DNA from: Coptis chinensis
Lineage: Eukaryota; Streptophyta; Magnoliopsida; Ranunculales; Ranunculaceae
Direction: 5' to 3'
NCBI GenBank assembly: GCA_015680905.1
Contig: CM027377.1
Span: 8,642,501 to 8,706,500, forward strand
DNA: 64,000 nt
The notes under the pieces are model-generated. The model was given only the letters and a program-made list of their open reading frames with translations. It was not told the origin of the DNA and ran no database searches. Both the position numbers and the translations under genes were made by a program. Below are positions 34,545-46,500 of the stretch, piece by piece; positions within the stretch are counted from its first letter, which is position 1, and each line of letters begins with the position of its first letter.

Positions 34545-35892
34545 TCTATCTAATAAAGCAGTTTGGTTTTTTATAATGTTATATCGAGCGGTCGGGGAGA
34601 AAATAGTTTTGGGACGATCCTACGGTGATAAATCAATTTCTTTTAAGAGTCCTACTTACTCTAAACTAAAGAGTCCTACCTACTTTAAAAAAACTTGCCA
34701 ACAAAATCCCACCCGAAATAAAAACTCCTGCCTTTTCCCCTCTTCACGGCAATAAAAACCCCTTCCTCGATCTTCACACCCAAAAAAAAAAGTCGCTCTC
34801 TAGCAAGCTCCAATCAATTCTTCTTCGGTAACTTTCTTCAAATAGTAGAGATAATAGGTACCTTCTTTGTTCTTTTTTAATTATAGTGGTTCTTGAGTCA
34901 TAGATAATATTTAATGCTTAAGTACTATTGACATGATTTGTTAAGTGTTGAATTGATTGGATTAGAAGTCCCATATATACTCCATTGTTAATGCTTAAGT
35001 ATTGAAGGAAATAGGCTCCTGAAAGATTCAAACTCTTTTCCACTTTCAATTTTAATCTATGGAAAAACCGTTAATAAAAAAGAAAAAGTTCGCTCGACCC
35101 CTAATTTTTCTTTTCTCCACGCTAAAAAAAAAATATCATGTTTTTCCTTTTCTTAACTCCAAAAACAAAAGCACTCCTAAAAAAACACTCCAAATTCAAT
35201 TCTTTCAACACTTCTTCAAAATGGTGGAGATAATAGGTACTCTCTTTGTGGTTATTTGATCTTCAAATACTTTTTTTCAATACTTTTTGTTTATTCCTGT
35301 GTAATTGAAAGAATTGTAGTTTACTGTTTTGGAAATTGTCTCGGTTCATTTGTTCATTCTTGAGCAGATCATCAACGTATACTTAGAATTATTAGGACTT
35401 CGTTCAACTTGCCACAATTGAAAGGTTAGAACATTTTTCTTCACGCAACCAAAAGTCAATAATCTAGTGTCGTTTGTTCTGAAGTTTTTTTTTTCCCCAG
35501 GTTTTAGTTTCTCTTTTGGATTTTATGTTCATGATTTCTAGATAATAAAAAAAAAAAAGTACGAAGTGGTTTTCTGCATCCTTGGGGGTGTTAAGTATAT
35601 TGATGAAGTAGCATTCATTTACTGGCATGTGTTGACTATTTTGCTCTTTATTTCCATGTGTGTGAGATGTCAGATTTTAAATTGCAGTTCATGTCATTCA
35701 TTGCAATCTTAATCCAGTTGTGCATTGCTTCATAATGCTTCTCTTATATTGGATTTTCTGTTGTCACACACATCTTACACACTCACACTACTATTTGAGT
35801 TTTATAGTTTTCACCGGACTTCTGTGACATATATATTTTCTATACGTTTGTGAAATATGTGCAACTCAATATTATATTTTTTAATTTATGGA

Positions 35893-36157
35893 GCACAGGC
35901 ATGTAATCACCCAGGTTGGTCGATTCGTAGGGGTTTAAGCCTGGTAATCTGAGACCAACTGGTCTGGACTTACCAATCGACAACCTGTTACAAGGGATGA
36001 TTCCTCTCCAGTATATAAAGTCTCTCTCTCTTGGGGCACAGGCATGTAACCACCCGGGTCGGTAGATTCGTAGGGGTTTCCACCTGGTAATCTAAGACCA
36101 ACTGGTCTGGACTTACCAATCGAAAGCCTGTTATAAGGGATGGTTCCTCTCCAATAT
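35893..36157 (+). repeat. 143-bp tandem duplication with a palindromic core
   Basis: Two units (from 35893 and 36036) each contain GCACAGGCATGTAA, GATTCGTAGGGGTTT and GACCAACTGGTCTGGACTTA; GACCA-AC-TGGTC is a short hairpin. No coding content; the function is unknown. Confidence 0.85.
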
Positions 36158-36170
36158 ATCTATATATATT

Positions 36171-36246
36171 AAGGAAAAGAAAAAGAAAAAGCAAAAGAAA
36201 AAGAAAAAGAAAAAGAAAGAAAGAAAGAAAGAAAGAAAGGAAGAAC
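36171..36246 (+). repeat. GAAA/GAAAAA microsatellite
   Basis: A run of AAAGA and AAAG units about 75 bp long, directly after the 143-bp tandem repeat. Confidence 0.95.
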
Positions 36247-36449
36247 GAATAATACTAATGCTTATTCTTGTATTTTCTTGAGTTGCTGCTTTTCATTTTC
36301 ATATAGTTAGTTGCTGTCATATTATTCCCGATAGAAACTATGCTTCACAAATGTGTGTTGAGCATTGATCTCTTGCACAAACAGAAGTCTGCACTATAAG
36401 TCTTGCATTATGGTCCTAATACGCATTGTGATTTTGTTTTCAATGCGTT

Positions 36450-38523
36450 ATATGACTTGTTTTTTTTTTTTTGCAGCTCATGTCATGTGGTCGAAAGTTA
36501 CAAGTTTAGTCTTGCCAATGCCATTTTCTGAATGGTTCTTTATGAATGTGTTTAACTTCTTCTTATGCATGCTTGCATTTCTTTTCACCTCGTCCATTAT
36601 TTTTGGTTACAGAGTTGTCCTACCGCTCAGAGTGTGACCTGTCATGGTCAGAATTTTTTTTGCTATGGAGTTGCATACTACACTTGTTTAGGGGGAGTTT
36701 CTTAGTTCATGATGCATGTTACTCTTCATCACATATCATCTATGTATATCATTACGAAGGTGACTTGATTAAGGTGCAATTTTTTTTGGTACGTTGATGC
36801 TTGTCAAGTGTTGGACAAGAACATTGAAGTATAGGCTTGGGGGCATCTGTTTTGAGTGTTTTTTTTTTAAGCCGAGTTTTCATGCATGTTCAGTGAGTGT
36901 TTTATGTCCTTTATGGTGAAGTTTCAGCATGATTGCTATGTGTTTTGTGTGACATTCTCCCTGTTCCTTCAACTCTTACTCTGGAATGGTGTAAAGCAGT
37001 ATGCTTAACTGCTTACGGGAAGTTATCTGTTTTTTTTGTGGTCAGAACCTGCTGTCACATGGGTTACTTGCTTGGTTGTTGCTTGTGGTTACTCTGCAAT
37101 ATTTTATTTTTCATATATTATCAGTGTTCTTTTGCTCTGCCTTCATTTCTTATGTGTCCATATTTGATGTCTCATGGCCTGGTTTGTAGATTTCCTTTCC
37201 ATCAATAAGCTATCTCCTGAAGTTCTATGTTTTGTATGGTGATCTCTTAGTGAGGGGGAGTTCCACATGCACCCCTACTTGTTTTCATTTAGGGGGATTC
37301 GTCTTTTGTTGGCTACGTTTCTCATTGTTTCTGTTGCGTAAATTTCTGTTGCTCATTACCCATCTTCACTTTTGTCCTTTCGTGACAAAAAGGGGGAGAT
37401 GTTTCACTGGTTTGCTCTATGTGCAGCGGATGGTCTTATTCCAAAGAGAATGCAGGATTTTTGAAAAGCATAAAGATCTTTGGTTTAGTTTTGACTTGGA
37501 TGATATGAGGTGTTGAAAACCTTGTGGAGACTGTGAGTGTTTCGGAAATGTTTATGCTACAAATGAAGTCAAATAAGAAGAGAGCCGGCTGATGCTGAAG
37601 TGAGGGGGAGAATTATGTGTGGAACTGGAACTTTGTGTTTTGAGTTTTCTTGAGTCCTTTGTAATAAGCGTTATGAGATGTATTTTCCAGTGAATTATTT
37701 GTAAGCTCTCTGTAAGGTTTTGTCACGAAATTGGCCAAAAGGGGGAGATTGAAAAGCCCATAGTGTGTTTGGCCCATTTCGTGCCCTAAACTATGTTTTG
37801 GGTCTATTAGTCAGGGAAATACGGTGATAACGATGAAAGTAAAAAGATCGACATCAACAAAATCGGATATCGTTTGAGAGATTAAAACATATGCAAGATT
37901 CTCGGATATGCAATCTAGTTGGGAGAGTCGTAACAGGGTTGATCGAGTGAGTTCAAGGTTGCCTTTAAAAAGAGAAAAACTCACACAGTAAAGATGAGCT
38001 TTTCACCAGAAAGTTTGCTGGAGATATTGAAGTGGATTTCTTCATCTTGTCAATCCAGTGATCTTATTGTTGCGACTACATGAGGTCACTAAATTGAGTT
38101 CTTCCATACTTGTTAATTGTTGGTAGCTCTTGCGAAGGGAGTGAATCTTCTTCCTGCGAAAGGTTACAATATTGAGGAGTACGATATTCGGGTAATCATG
38201 GGACTTGATCCCCGTTGTGAGTATTCTTACTTTGTAACTGATTGATTTATATAGTGGATTTTTATCTCACTACCTGAGATAGGTAGTGACGTGGATGTTT
38301 CCCAGTGATTGGGTTTACCACGTAAAAATGTCTCGTTTTATTTTTTTCAGTTTGATTGTCATAGATAATTGTTTGCTTGTGCATGATTAAATCTAATTGG
38401 GAACTTTGAATTCATTGAGATTACTCTGTGAAATCATATCTGGGAATTTCAGTTTGGAGTGAGAACTCTCATGGTAATACTGTAACAGAAGTAATGCCGG
38501 AAAGAAAGTGATGGACACCAACA
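36450..38523 (+). mobile_element. Sirevirus-like copia retrotransposon, 3' end
   Basis: The 3' non-coding part and LTR of a copia element; no pol is present upstream. It has repeated polypurine tracts GGGGGA(G) at 36691, 37254, 37292, 37392, 37604 and 37741; the last is followed by TGAAAAGCCC, the LTR start. Multiple polypurine tracts before the 3' LTR are a known trait of the Sirevirus (Maximus/SIRE) lineage. The left boundary is approximate. T-rich open frames between 36365 and 37516 have no homology I can see. Confidence 0.65.
37750..38523 (+). repeat. 3' LTR of the Sirevirus-like element
   Basis: Starts TGAAAAGCCCATAGTG directly after AAAAGGGGGAGAT and ends GACACCAACA (38523), giving a 774-bp TG...CA LTR. 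No second copy is in the window, so the right end rests on the CA dinucleotide and the change in character after it. Confidence 0.6.
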
Positions 38524-38790
38524 TATTGATCGATGATATACAATGAATGTTGTACCAAACCCTCATGTAATTTCATTGCAATATATTTTACAAAGACTCT
38601 CTTTACATGTTGTGTATTTTATTTATTTTTCCACCCAAAATCTGTACGTCATCCTTTGGGGGCGCTTTATTTCATCCTTGATCCCGTTCATCTTACACAA
38701 ACAGAGAGCTACGTTGGGAAGGTGAAAAAGCAAGCAAAATGAGTGCATTAATAGATGGACGACTACATAATTTATGTATATAATTCGGAT
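38524..38790. other. No recognisable gene
   Basis: Short spacer between the LTR and a hAT-type MITE end. Open frames at 38533-38742 have no recognisable product. Confidence 0.4.
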
Positions 38791-38854
38791 ACACTATTCT
38801 CTAATCGGTTCGGGAATTTTGAAAATCCGAACCAACCCATCCATTGACAGCCTT
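38790..38854. mobile_element. hAT-type MITE, one end
   Basis: AATCGGTTCGGGAATTTTG...CCATTGACAGCCTTA matches the right end of the intact MITE at 48275-48696 (CCATTGACAGCCTTA). The other end is not seen, so this is a truncated copy. Confidence 0.6.
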
Positions 38855-39912
38855 ACAAATAAAATCATGAGCGCCCGCGCCCTGCTTTTCACAAACATTT
38901 AGCTGCAAGATGCCAAGATCACATTTAGCTGCAACCTGACTATCTATCACATATTTCTATTGAATATTAATTGCAATGCTATTTGCGTAAGTTAGACATC
39001 TACTCACATCTTAACCATTGCATCTCTCAGTGCAGGTGTTAGAATGAGGGAGCAAGCTAACGGAGAATAAGCAGAGTCAAACTTCAGAAACGGCTGACTT
39101 CATCCAAGTTCTTGTACTGTAGCTCTGCATCACCATGTCCAGCAAATGTGCCCACTTCTTATTCCTCAATTGTGTAGAAGTGAAGCTCGTAAAGTTCACA
39201 AGCCTTTCCAAGAAATTTCCAGATCCCTAGATCAGCTTCTTTTCGAAAGAAACATTCAAGAGGTAAGAGCGCAATGTTGTCTATTCAGTTGGATTGCACT
39301 TATTTCTCTGGATTAACAAACTCTACCTTGTCTCAACGGCATATCTAAGTTTCGAAAAGTAAAAAGGCTGTGTTTTACTTGTGTGGATCGCGTCGAATGG
39401 ATTTTAATGAGTGTCAGCGTAATACAAATTATTGAATTGCATTTGGCTGAATATAAGATGTACAGTGAATTATATTCTTGGCCATATTGGGCTGTTAATA
39501 ACTTGTACGGTTGTACCTGTTGCTGTTGTTTTAATCTGATACCTAGATCATATTCGAACGGACACGTTTCTTTATATTGTTGAATTGCTTTTGACCAACT
39601 CATAATGTGTACTGACGTTGTTAAAATTAGTGTTGGGGACTAGGTGAGATTCACCTATGTCCCCCAATACTCCAATACTTTTATATAACATAATATTAAT
39701 AGAATTGACAGTTTACATAAGTTTGAATTTATAAAAAAATTGGCAATTTGAGTGATGAATCCTCTTTATTAAAGTAATGCACTATTGACAAAATAATTTG
39801 GGACGAATTGGCTTGTCTTAGACAAGCTAAGTCACGTCCTGTTAATTACAAAAACACAATTTGCGTAGGCAAAACATAAATACAGCTACCAGAATCAATA
39901 ATTAAGAAATAA
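38855..39912. other. Downstream flank of the RBOH gene
   Basis: About 1 kb with no certain gene. On the plus strand CTCAGTGCAG followed by GTGTTAGAATGAGGGAGC and a stop at 39068-39070 could be the last few codons of a broken gene, with what looks like a 3' untranslated region after it, but I cannot identify it. The 3' untranslated region and poly(A) site of RBOH (minus strand) should lie just below 39913. Confidence 0.35.
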
Positions 39913-42900
39913 TTAATAATTTTCCTTGTGAAATACAAATCTAGTTGAGGTTTTGGTTGTGTTTTCGGTGCATAACTTCTCCAACTCTTTAGCCAAATGT
40001 GAAGGCCCACAATAAAATACCCCTGCATCCAACATCACATGATTAGCACTTAACACACTACTGATCAAGAGTCAATTCCAACCCATCTAACTTTCAATCT
40101 TTGGTTGAGAATGGTTTGAACACTAAAATCCATTTGGGCAAGCTTATATGGTAGAACCAACTCTCACTTTAACTCATAACCAGTTCCACTTTAAGCAAAC
40201 CAACCAAGCCAAGCTAATTATGTCATTTAGCCACCTAAAGTTTCTTGAACAATGTCTGGGAAGCTCCTGAGAACTAGTAGAAATAACCAATCTATTCTGT
40301 ACCAACTCTGAAACAAGAGTTGTCGTTGCCCAAACTTGTTCTTCAGATTTTTTTTTTTTTTTTTTTCTACGGAGGGTGTGACAAAACATGCATGCACCTA
40401 ACACGAGCTAGGCTCATTCTGCATGATTGATTGATAGTGCACCATGGAGTGTTATTATATAATCCTTCTTTTATACGCAATTTGTTTTGAGTTCAGTTGT
40501 AAATCACTTACCAATCTTTGCTCCTGCATGTCTGCTGGCTAATTTTGAGAAGATCTTCAGCCAATTCGGTCTAGAAAAATGTGTCCGTACCTGAATATGT
40601 CCGCATATTCTCCATGAGATCACAAAATAAAGGAAAATATCTAAGGTCCTATACTCCTATTGACAGGAATAATCAAATTGATATAGGAGATGCATAATAA
40701 ACTAACTGCAGTTCGAGAGATGATGTCAGTGCCACTTTTCGCATGCTGCAAGGCTTGGATTGCAGTTATCAATGCTGACCTTGTATCACCATCTTGATAA
40801 ACACTAGTTAGAAAGTTGTGCATCTCTATCACGGTCTAAACATTCAGCCAGCACAGAAGAAACAAGCTATATTTAGTTTTGACATAATAAGATTAGGAAA
40901 TCAAGAATGGCAGCCTCAGGTCACTTAATTGAACCAGAAATGAACTCCCCACAAAGTATGATTATGTCGACACTATGAAGAAATATTTTTTGATGCATGA
41001 TGTTGTTGAAGTTTTAAGTTTTCTGATTTACCTGCCTTCGGTTTGTATCAGATAATTCTTTCATGACATCTTGGAACCATTCAAAAGAGCTCTGTTCTCT
41101 AGTTACCCAATATAAATATGCTTTTGACGGGCCTTTGGTAATGTTGGACTCTTCGTCATTGATCTGAATCACAAATCAAATTAATATCTCACTGGGAAAA
41201 GGCCATCGCAAAAGAAAAACTAAGAATGTAGATGAAGGAAGATTCTTACATGATCAATAAGTGTTTTATGTAGCCCATGAACAATATCTCTAAGGATGCT
41301 GATAAAAGGTGTTGCCCCAATTCCAAGTCCAATGAGCATGACGATATCATACTTGACGTGGTCTTGAGAAGCTGCACCATATGGTCCATCGATGCTTATC
41401 TTTGGCAATTTAGTACTCCCGGATAGTAGTGCCTGCTTATTCAATACATAACTTTTAATTTGCATAAATTGCACAAAGCTAAAAAAAATGACCCCTTTTT
41501 TATCTTTCCTTTTACCTCTTGGAAAAGACTGTAAATTCGGTAACTCCAGTCCCCAAGCGTTCTGATATGTACACCTAAATGGTCATCCTCCGGTGCAGAC
41601 GTTAAGGAAAATGGGTGCCTTAAAATGAAAAAAGGAAGAAGAGAAGAACTGAAGAAGCCATGAATAGATCGAGAAAGTATCATGATAAATTAAAATGTAT
41701 TCACCTTTTGGTGATCGTAAGACATGCAATATATGTGTATGAAAGAGACACGTACTCTATAGGGGAACATTTTTTTTCTATAGTGACAATCTTTCGGAGT
41801 TGAGCAATATTGGAAATGATGTAAACAGATGAATATATGATAAATACCAATAAAAACCATCATGGAAGTATGATAAATTTTACCATTCAAAGGAAGAAAT
41901 TTGGGGGCATTGAATGAATATATACATCCCACTATGATACCGGAATCCTGCAGGCTTGCTCAATTTCAGGGACAAAACCTTTCCAGGAAATGTTGTTGCC
42001 TATGAGATGAATTAACCATATATGCATAAGACATATTGCATTGAAAACATTGTGTTGTTATCAACATTGGTTCCACGTTTTCACAATCTACACACCTTAA
42101 TAATATTGACGTTGTATAACCCTGACCTCAAAACACGGACTACCCTCTCACTGGCATATAGAAGTACTGGAATGGCTATATACATCCACGTCTGCAGATG
42201 GATAGCAAAGGAAAGAGAATACTAGTTAGAACAAAAATTAGTGATAGTTGCTTGTCAAGTAAGTATTGGAATACTACAGCAGTATTCAGGGCTGTGCAAA
42301 TTCAGAAACATAGTGAGGATGTCACAAAAAATAATTCAGTGATAGATTGACACATAATGTCTGTTGATAGAACTGCTAAAATCCAGAAAAGGTTTGCTGA
42401 CCATGTTAAGAGGACTAACTTCTAAGCAAATAAGAATTCCATAAAGACATTATAACCTACCGTTTTTTCTGTTACGTCCTTGGTTAGGAACAGAAACATG
42501 GAGTGCACAATGAGCAAGGCGTACACAAAGATGAACAAGTGGTGCGAGTACCAAAAAGTGTTGAATCCTGTTAACCGTTGCAGTGGCGGCCATGGAAGAG
42601 ATGATGGACTGCGGCGTGGCAAACGCGTCGCTAGACAGAATGCAATTGCCATCAGTAGAACCATTGTGATTCCAGTTGCAGCCTCTATTGTCGCCAATAT
42701 CTCAATGTATGATGGCTGGTGGTTTTGAAAATCAGCGCCTATTGTAGTGCGAAAGATTGAATGACTACAACCAGCAATTCTTGGAAAATCACAGGCAAGA
42801 TGCGTGCCACCATGGAGAATTACACCAATCACTATGACCGCTGCAATCAGCTACACTAAAAATAATGTGAAACACTCTCAGAGGTTAGAACAAATTTCAA

Positions 42901-45742
42901 AATATTCAGAACATAGTCATTGATCTAGGACATATTGTAATTGGCAACATGATTTTCTCTTTTTCTATTTACTCAAAATAAATGTGTTTTGTCCATCTCC
43001 ATGAGCCCCGAGGCTCCAATCTTGGAAAGATATATCAAATTTATTCTAGAAAACCCACACCAGTCACCGAACTATTACATCGTATGGCAGGTCTAGTAGG
43101 AACACAATTGAACATACCTTGTGGAAGTTGATGTTGTCGTTAAACGGGATGATCGAGTTTAATGAACGGTTCTTCCTAAGCCACGTAATAGTGTTCCGGC
43201 AAACAGGGAGCAGAATCAGTGCCATGTTGAACTTCAGGGTCTCTGCAGCACCCTTTGCAGTACACAAGCAGTATCCCATGACCTCAAATGCTTTTCTGTT
43301 GCGATACTGTGTGAATTTCCATGCAAAAAGTGAAAAACACACAAATAACCAACATATGATTATCCATGCACGTCTCCAATAAGTTCGGAATAAGAACTCT
43401 GTTAATGGCATTGGCTTCCCAACTAAGGGAGTCATCTGAGTTTTCCTTGGATGTTAATGGAGTTCTTTCTATTGAAAAAGAGCTTGTTGAGCTTTCCTTG
43501 AAAAGGGTCTCCAGTTGAGATAGCTGCAAGTTGGAGAGAAGTACGTTAGTGTAGTCATTAACAGCTTGAATATAAGACAAAAGTGCAGTTGATGTTAAGC
43601 CATATTTTTGAGTACTAACATATTAAAGGACAGATTCCAAGATCCTTAAAAAGGGCTAATTGAAAAAACAAACAAAAAAAACAAAAAATGGAAAAGGGCT
43701 AATTGCCCCTTAATAGATATAAAGTGTCCAACACTTGATGCAATACCATTTTGATATGGTATCAATGGTGTACTTAATTCACTTCCCTTGATCCATGTCC
43801 TAATTTGGTTCTACCAGGCCAGGGACAATTATATTTTGAAGGGTCAGGTCATCCCTGAAAATTTGGTTTCAGCCAAGAATTAACGTCTACTAGCCAGTGT
43901 CCAGTGTGTCTAGAGGCAGGTCAAATACTAAGTCACATTTCCTTGTTCAAGTTACTTTTTGAGCCTTGAATTAATTACTTCAATATAGCCACGGTTTTCA
44001 TCGTCCAGCTCTTCCATGATTAAGGCTGCATGTTCTTGTGCTTCCTCCAGTGTTATGCACAACTTATTCGCTGATGCGCTCAATAGTATAACCTGCAAAG
44101 AATCAGAATATAGCATGAAACAAGTATCTAATTACCACAACTGGTGAATGGTGATATATCAAAACTAATCTTCCAACTTGGCGTTAACTTCAGGTCTTCA
44201 GTAGAAGCAAAAGAAAACAAAATAAATAAATAAACAGAAGAAGAAACCTGCTTGATTTCCTTCTCAGTAATTTTCCCATCCATATTTCTATCACACCTGA
44301 AATAAAAAACAACAATTAGTTGAATAAATAAATGAAAGTGCCAAACTATTTCAGCGACATCTTTCCTGCACTAATTTGACTAGCTATGTTATAGGGGAAA
44401 AAAGTTTTACTGGATAAAGAATATCCTCCAATTCAAGAGTTGGCACTTACAAGGACTTCTTGTAACAGGGAAAAGGCAAAAACTTACAAGTCAAAGAATA
44501 TTTGTGTTCTTGAATGGAAGTTGGTATCCGTGATACGGCACCAGTAGTCGTGAAGTTCTGTTTTTGTGATTTCACAATGTTGTTCTCTTTTTCTTTTCAA
44601 TGCTCCTAGAAGCTCATCGGCAAATTCTGGTGTTTCTTTCATCCCTGCAAGAGTTGAGAATATACCTTGTTATCATGTTGAGCAAAGATTTGTAGGAGTA
44701 AGTATCCGAAAGCAATAAATACTTGTAGGAGTGACAGTTTTGATATTTAACTGGTCTAACATGACTCTGGATCGGACTACGGTTTGTAATAACTTACTTC
44801 CTAAGTTCCTTCACCATTTGTAAACTAAGTAATATTGTCCTTATAAAGGTTAACAAAAAAAAAATATTGCACTTGTACTGATAGATAATTTGGAATGTTA
44901 CTATTTGTGCTACCACATATGATCTATTAGTGTTTTATAGATTGGTTACATACATTACAAATGGCAACACCAGATTGATATGTCTAAAATATATATTCAT
45001 CATGAATAACAGTATAACATAGAACTAAATGTGAAATATTGCAAGTTTCAACGGTCATGAATTCAACTATCAATAGATTCACACAAATGAATAAGGGCAT
45101 ATTGCAAGTTTCAACGGTCATGAATTCAACTATCAATAGATTCACACAAATGAATAAGGGCGTGCAACTGGATAATTTATTTCTCCTAAGTTCTTCTCCC
45201 AGTGGAGCTTTCCCCTCATTCCAACCCCAGATGCGGGGTGCATTCTAGTGTAAGTTACTCTAGGAAGCCAATAGTTGCCTCCAACCATTTATTTTGCCTA
45301 TATTTTGTACAAGAATGAAGAAAATAACAACAAACATAAGAAAAAATAAATGCACGCGACATATGTTAGCAATTTTGTCCATTTTAGCAAATTCAACTAT
45401 TTTTTTTTTATCGTCAGTTTTCAGTTCAAGTAAGTACTCACCAATGCAGTATGCAAACCCAGAACGGTTCACCACAGGAGCCAATAAACCGGTTTTCTTG
45501 AATGCCACTTGGTCGAACCGCTCTTCCACTTTTTTCCATTCTTTACTTGTGGTTGCCACTTGTTCAATGTACCTCAGTCCTTCTATTGCTCTCCCAGCTA
45601 CCATTGCACCCTCATTTCCCACTGATTGCTTTTGCGGCGAGTATACTGTAAGTTGTACAACTCTCGCAAAATCTTCATAAGACGAAGAACAAGAAGAAGA
45701 GGTGGATTGAGGGGTTGTTTGAGAAATGAGCCCAGTTTCCAT
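39913..45742 (-). CDS. Respiratory burst NADPH oxidase (RBOH), 14 exons, one frame break
   Basis: Plasma-membrane flavocytochrome that passes electrons from cytosolic NADPH through FAD and two haems to apoplastic oxygen, making superoxide. Exons, 5' to 3' on the minus strand: 45742-45442, 44644-44488, 44296-44248, 44092-43979, 43523-43118, 42850-42461, 42191-42096, 41999-41884, 41618-41516, 41432-41250, 41163-41032, 40835-40707, 40590-40512, 40022-39913; all introns GT-AG. Product about 787 residues, short for the family (roughly 800-950). Seen: EF-hand [12 protein letters not shown] (about 154-165), a degenerate second EF-hand [12 protein letters not shown] (about 200), haem-region histidines in [16 protein letters not shown] and [20 protein letters not shown] motif [14 protein letters not shown] motifs IDGPYGA and GLGIGATPF, and the C-terminus FHKENY. 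Exon 5 is 406 nt where a multiple of 3 is needed: frame is lost between 43523 and 43436. It is either a recent pseudogene or a sequence error. Confidence 0.92.
43436..43523 (-). other. Frame break in RBOH exon 5
   Basis: The exon starts in phase with exon 4 (GYIE joined to LSQLETLF). From the ATG at 43435 the family sequence continues in another frame ([12 protein letters not shown]). No GT-AG intron fits between, so one extra or two missing bases are implied. The affected stretch is the variable linker between the second EF-hand and the first membrane helix. Confidence 0.8.
45036..45161 (-). repeat. 63-bp tandem duplication in RBOH intron 1
   Basis: Two apparently identical 63-bp units (45036-45098 and 45099-45161), each with ATATTGCAAGTTTCAACGGT and AACTATCAATAGATTCACAC. 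They lie wholly within intron 1 and do not touch the splice sites. Confidence 0.9.
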
Positions 45743-46500
45743 ATTTAAAAATATATAAATTTCTTTGATGAAAAACAGAGTTTCTGTAATAATGCTGAAG
45801 AAGAAAGAACAAGATCGATGATGGGCTTATCTTAAACTTTTCTCCTTCATCTGAAAAAGTACTACTTATCTACAAAGAAATACTAATTCTATGAAAATGA
45901 GATTTTTCTAAAGAGTATTGCATTGACAGAGACAAAAATGCCAAAAGAAAAGAACATTTTTCATACACAAGTGCAAATACAGTTAAGAAGAAAATGAAGT
46001 GCAAATTTTGCTCAAACTGATAAAGATGGTGAAAGAAGAACAGAAACCAAAAAGGGAGGTGGGTTATAGAAAGAGAGAAAAAGAATCTGAGAAGAAAAAG
46101 GAAAGAAAATGGTGATTAGGTGAAAAAAAGGAAGAACAATAGAAATTGTAGAAAGCAAGTCAATTAAGCAGAGTTAGTCATGGAAGAAGTAGAACAAGCT
46201 AGACAGAGTAGGAAAGAATGTAAATTAGTGAAGCAGGTAGAGTATAGAAACTAATGCACGAAAACTTTATGATATCTTTAATTTCTCTTCCTAATAACTC
46301 TACTTTCCCTTATAGAGAGAGATTTTCAACCAAATCACTCCAAACCTCATTTTTTGCATGGTGAGGTTTTGGGATTATGATGATGTAACTAAAACGTGTT
46401 AATGTATTGATTGTACTTCTTCTTTGCTTCACTGTCACCATCATCCTCTCCTTCTCTCTCCTCTCTGCTATGTTTCTGGTAATGCAACGCTACGTGTAGG
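45743..46500 (-). promoter_or_regulatory. Probable 5' leader and promoter region of RBOH
   Basis: Read on the minus strand, 46130-45990 is strongly pyrimidine-rich (TCTTTCC, TTTTTCTTCTCAG, TCTCTCTTTC), as in plant 5' leaders. CTATAACCC near 46060 could be a weak TATA element; I cannot place a transcription start. Between 46500 and 47525 I see no gene. Confidence 0.4.

Larger units (their letters stand above)
34545..36450 (+). mobile_element. Helitron 2, 5' end (extent unknown)
   Basis: Begins TCTATCTAATAAAGC at 34545, directly after the CTAG of Helitron 1. The next 70 bases resemble the start of Helitron 1 (ATATCGAGCGGTCGGGGAGA against ATATCAAGCGGCTGTGGAGA). I saw no second hairpin plus CTAG, so the right end given is arbitrary. 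A diverged duplication (34845-34862 and 35219-35242) repeats GGAGATAATAGGTAC-like sequence. No protein is recognisable. Confidence 0.6.

Noticed and set aside
36365-37516. Several hydrophobic open frames resembling membrane or envelope-like proteins
   Set aside because: They are T-rich, overlap in several frames and have no conserved motif; better read as non-coding Sirevirus-like DNA.
45294-45680. Plus-strand open frame opposite RBOH exon 1
   Set aside because: Antisense shadow of exon 1 and the intron; no domain.
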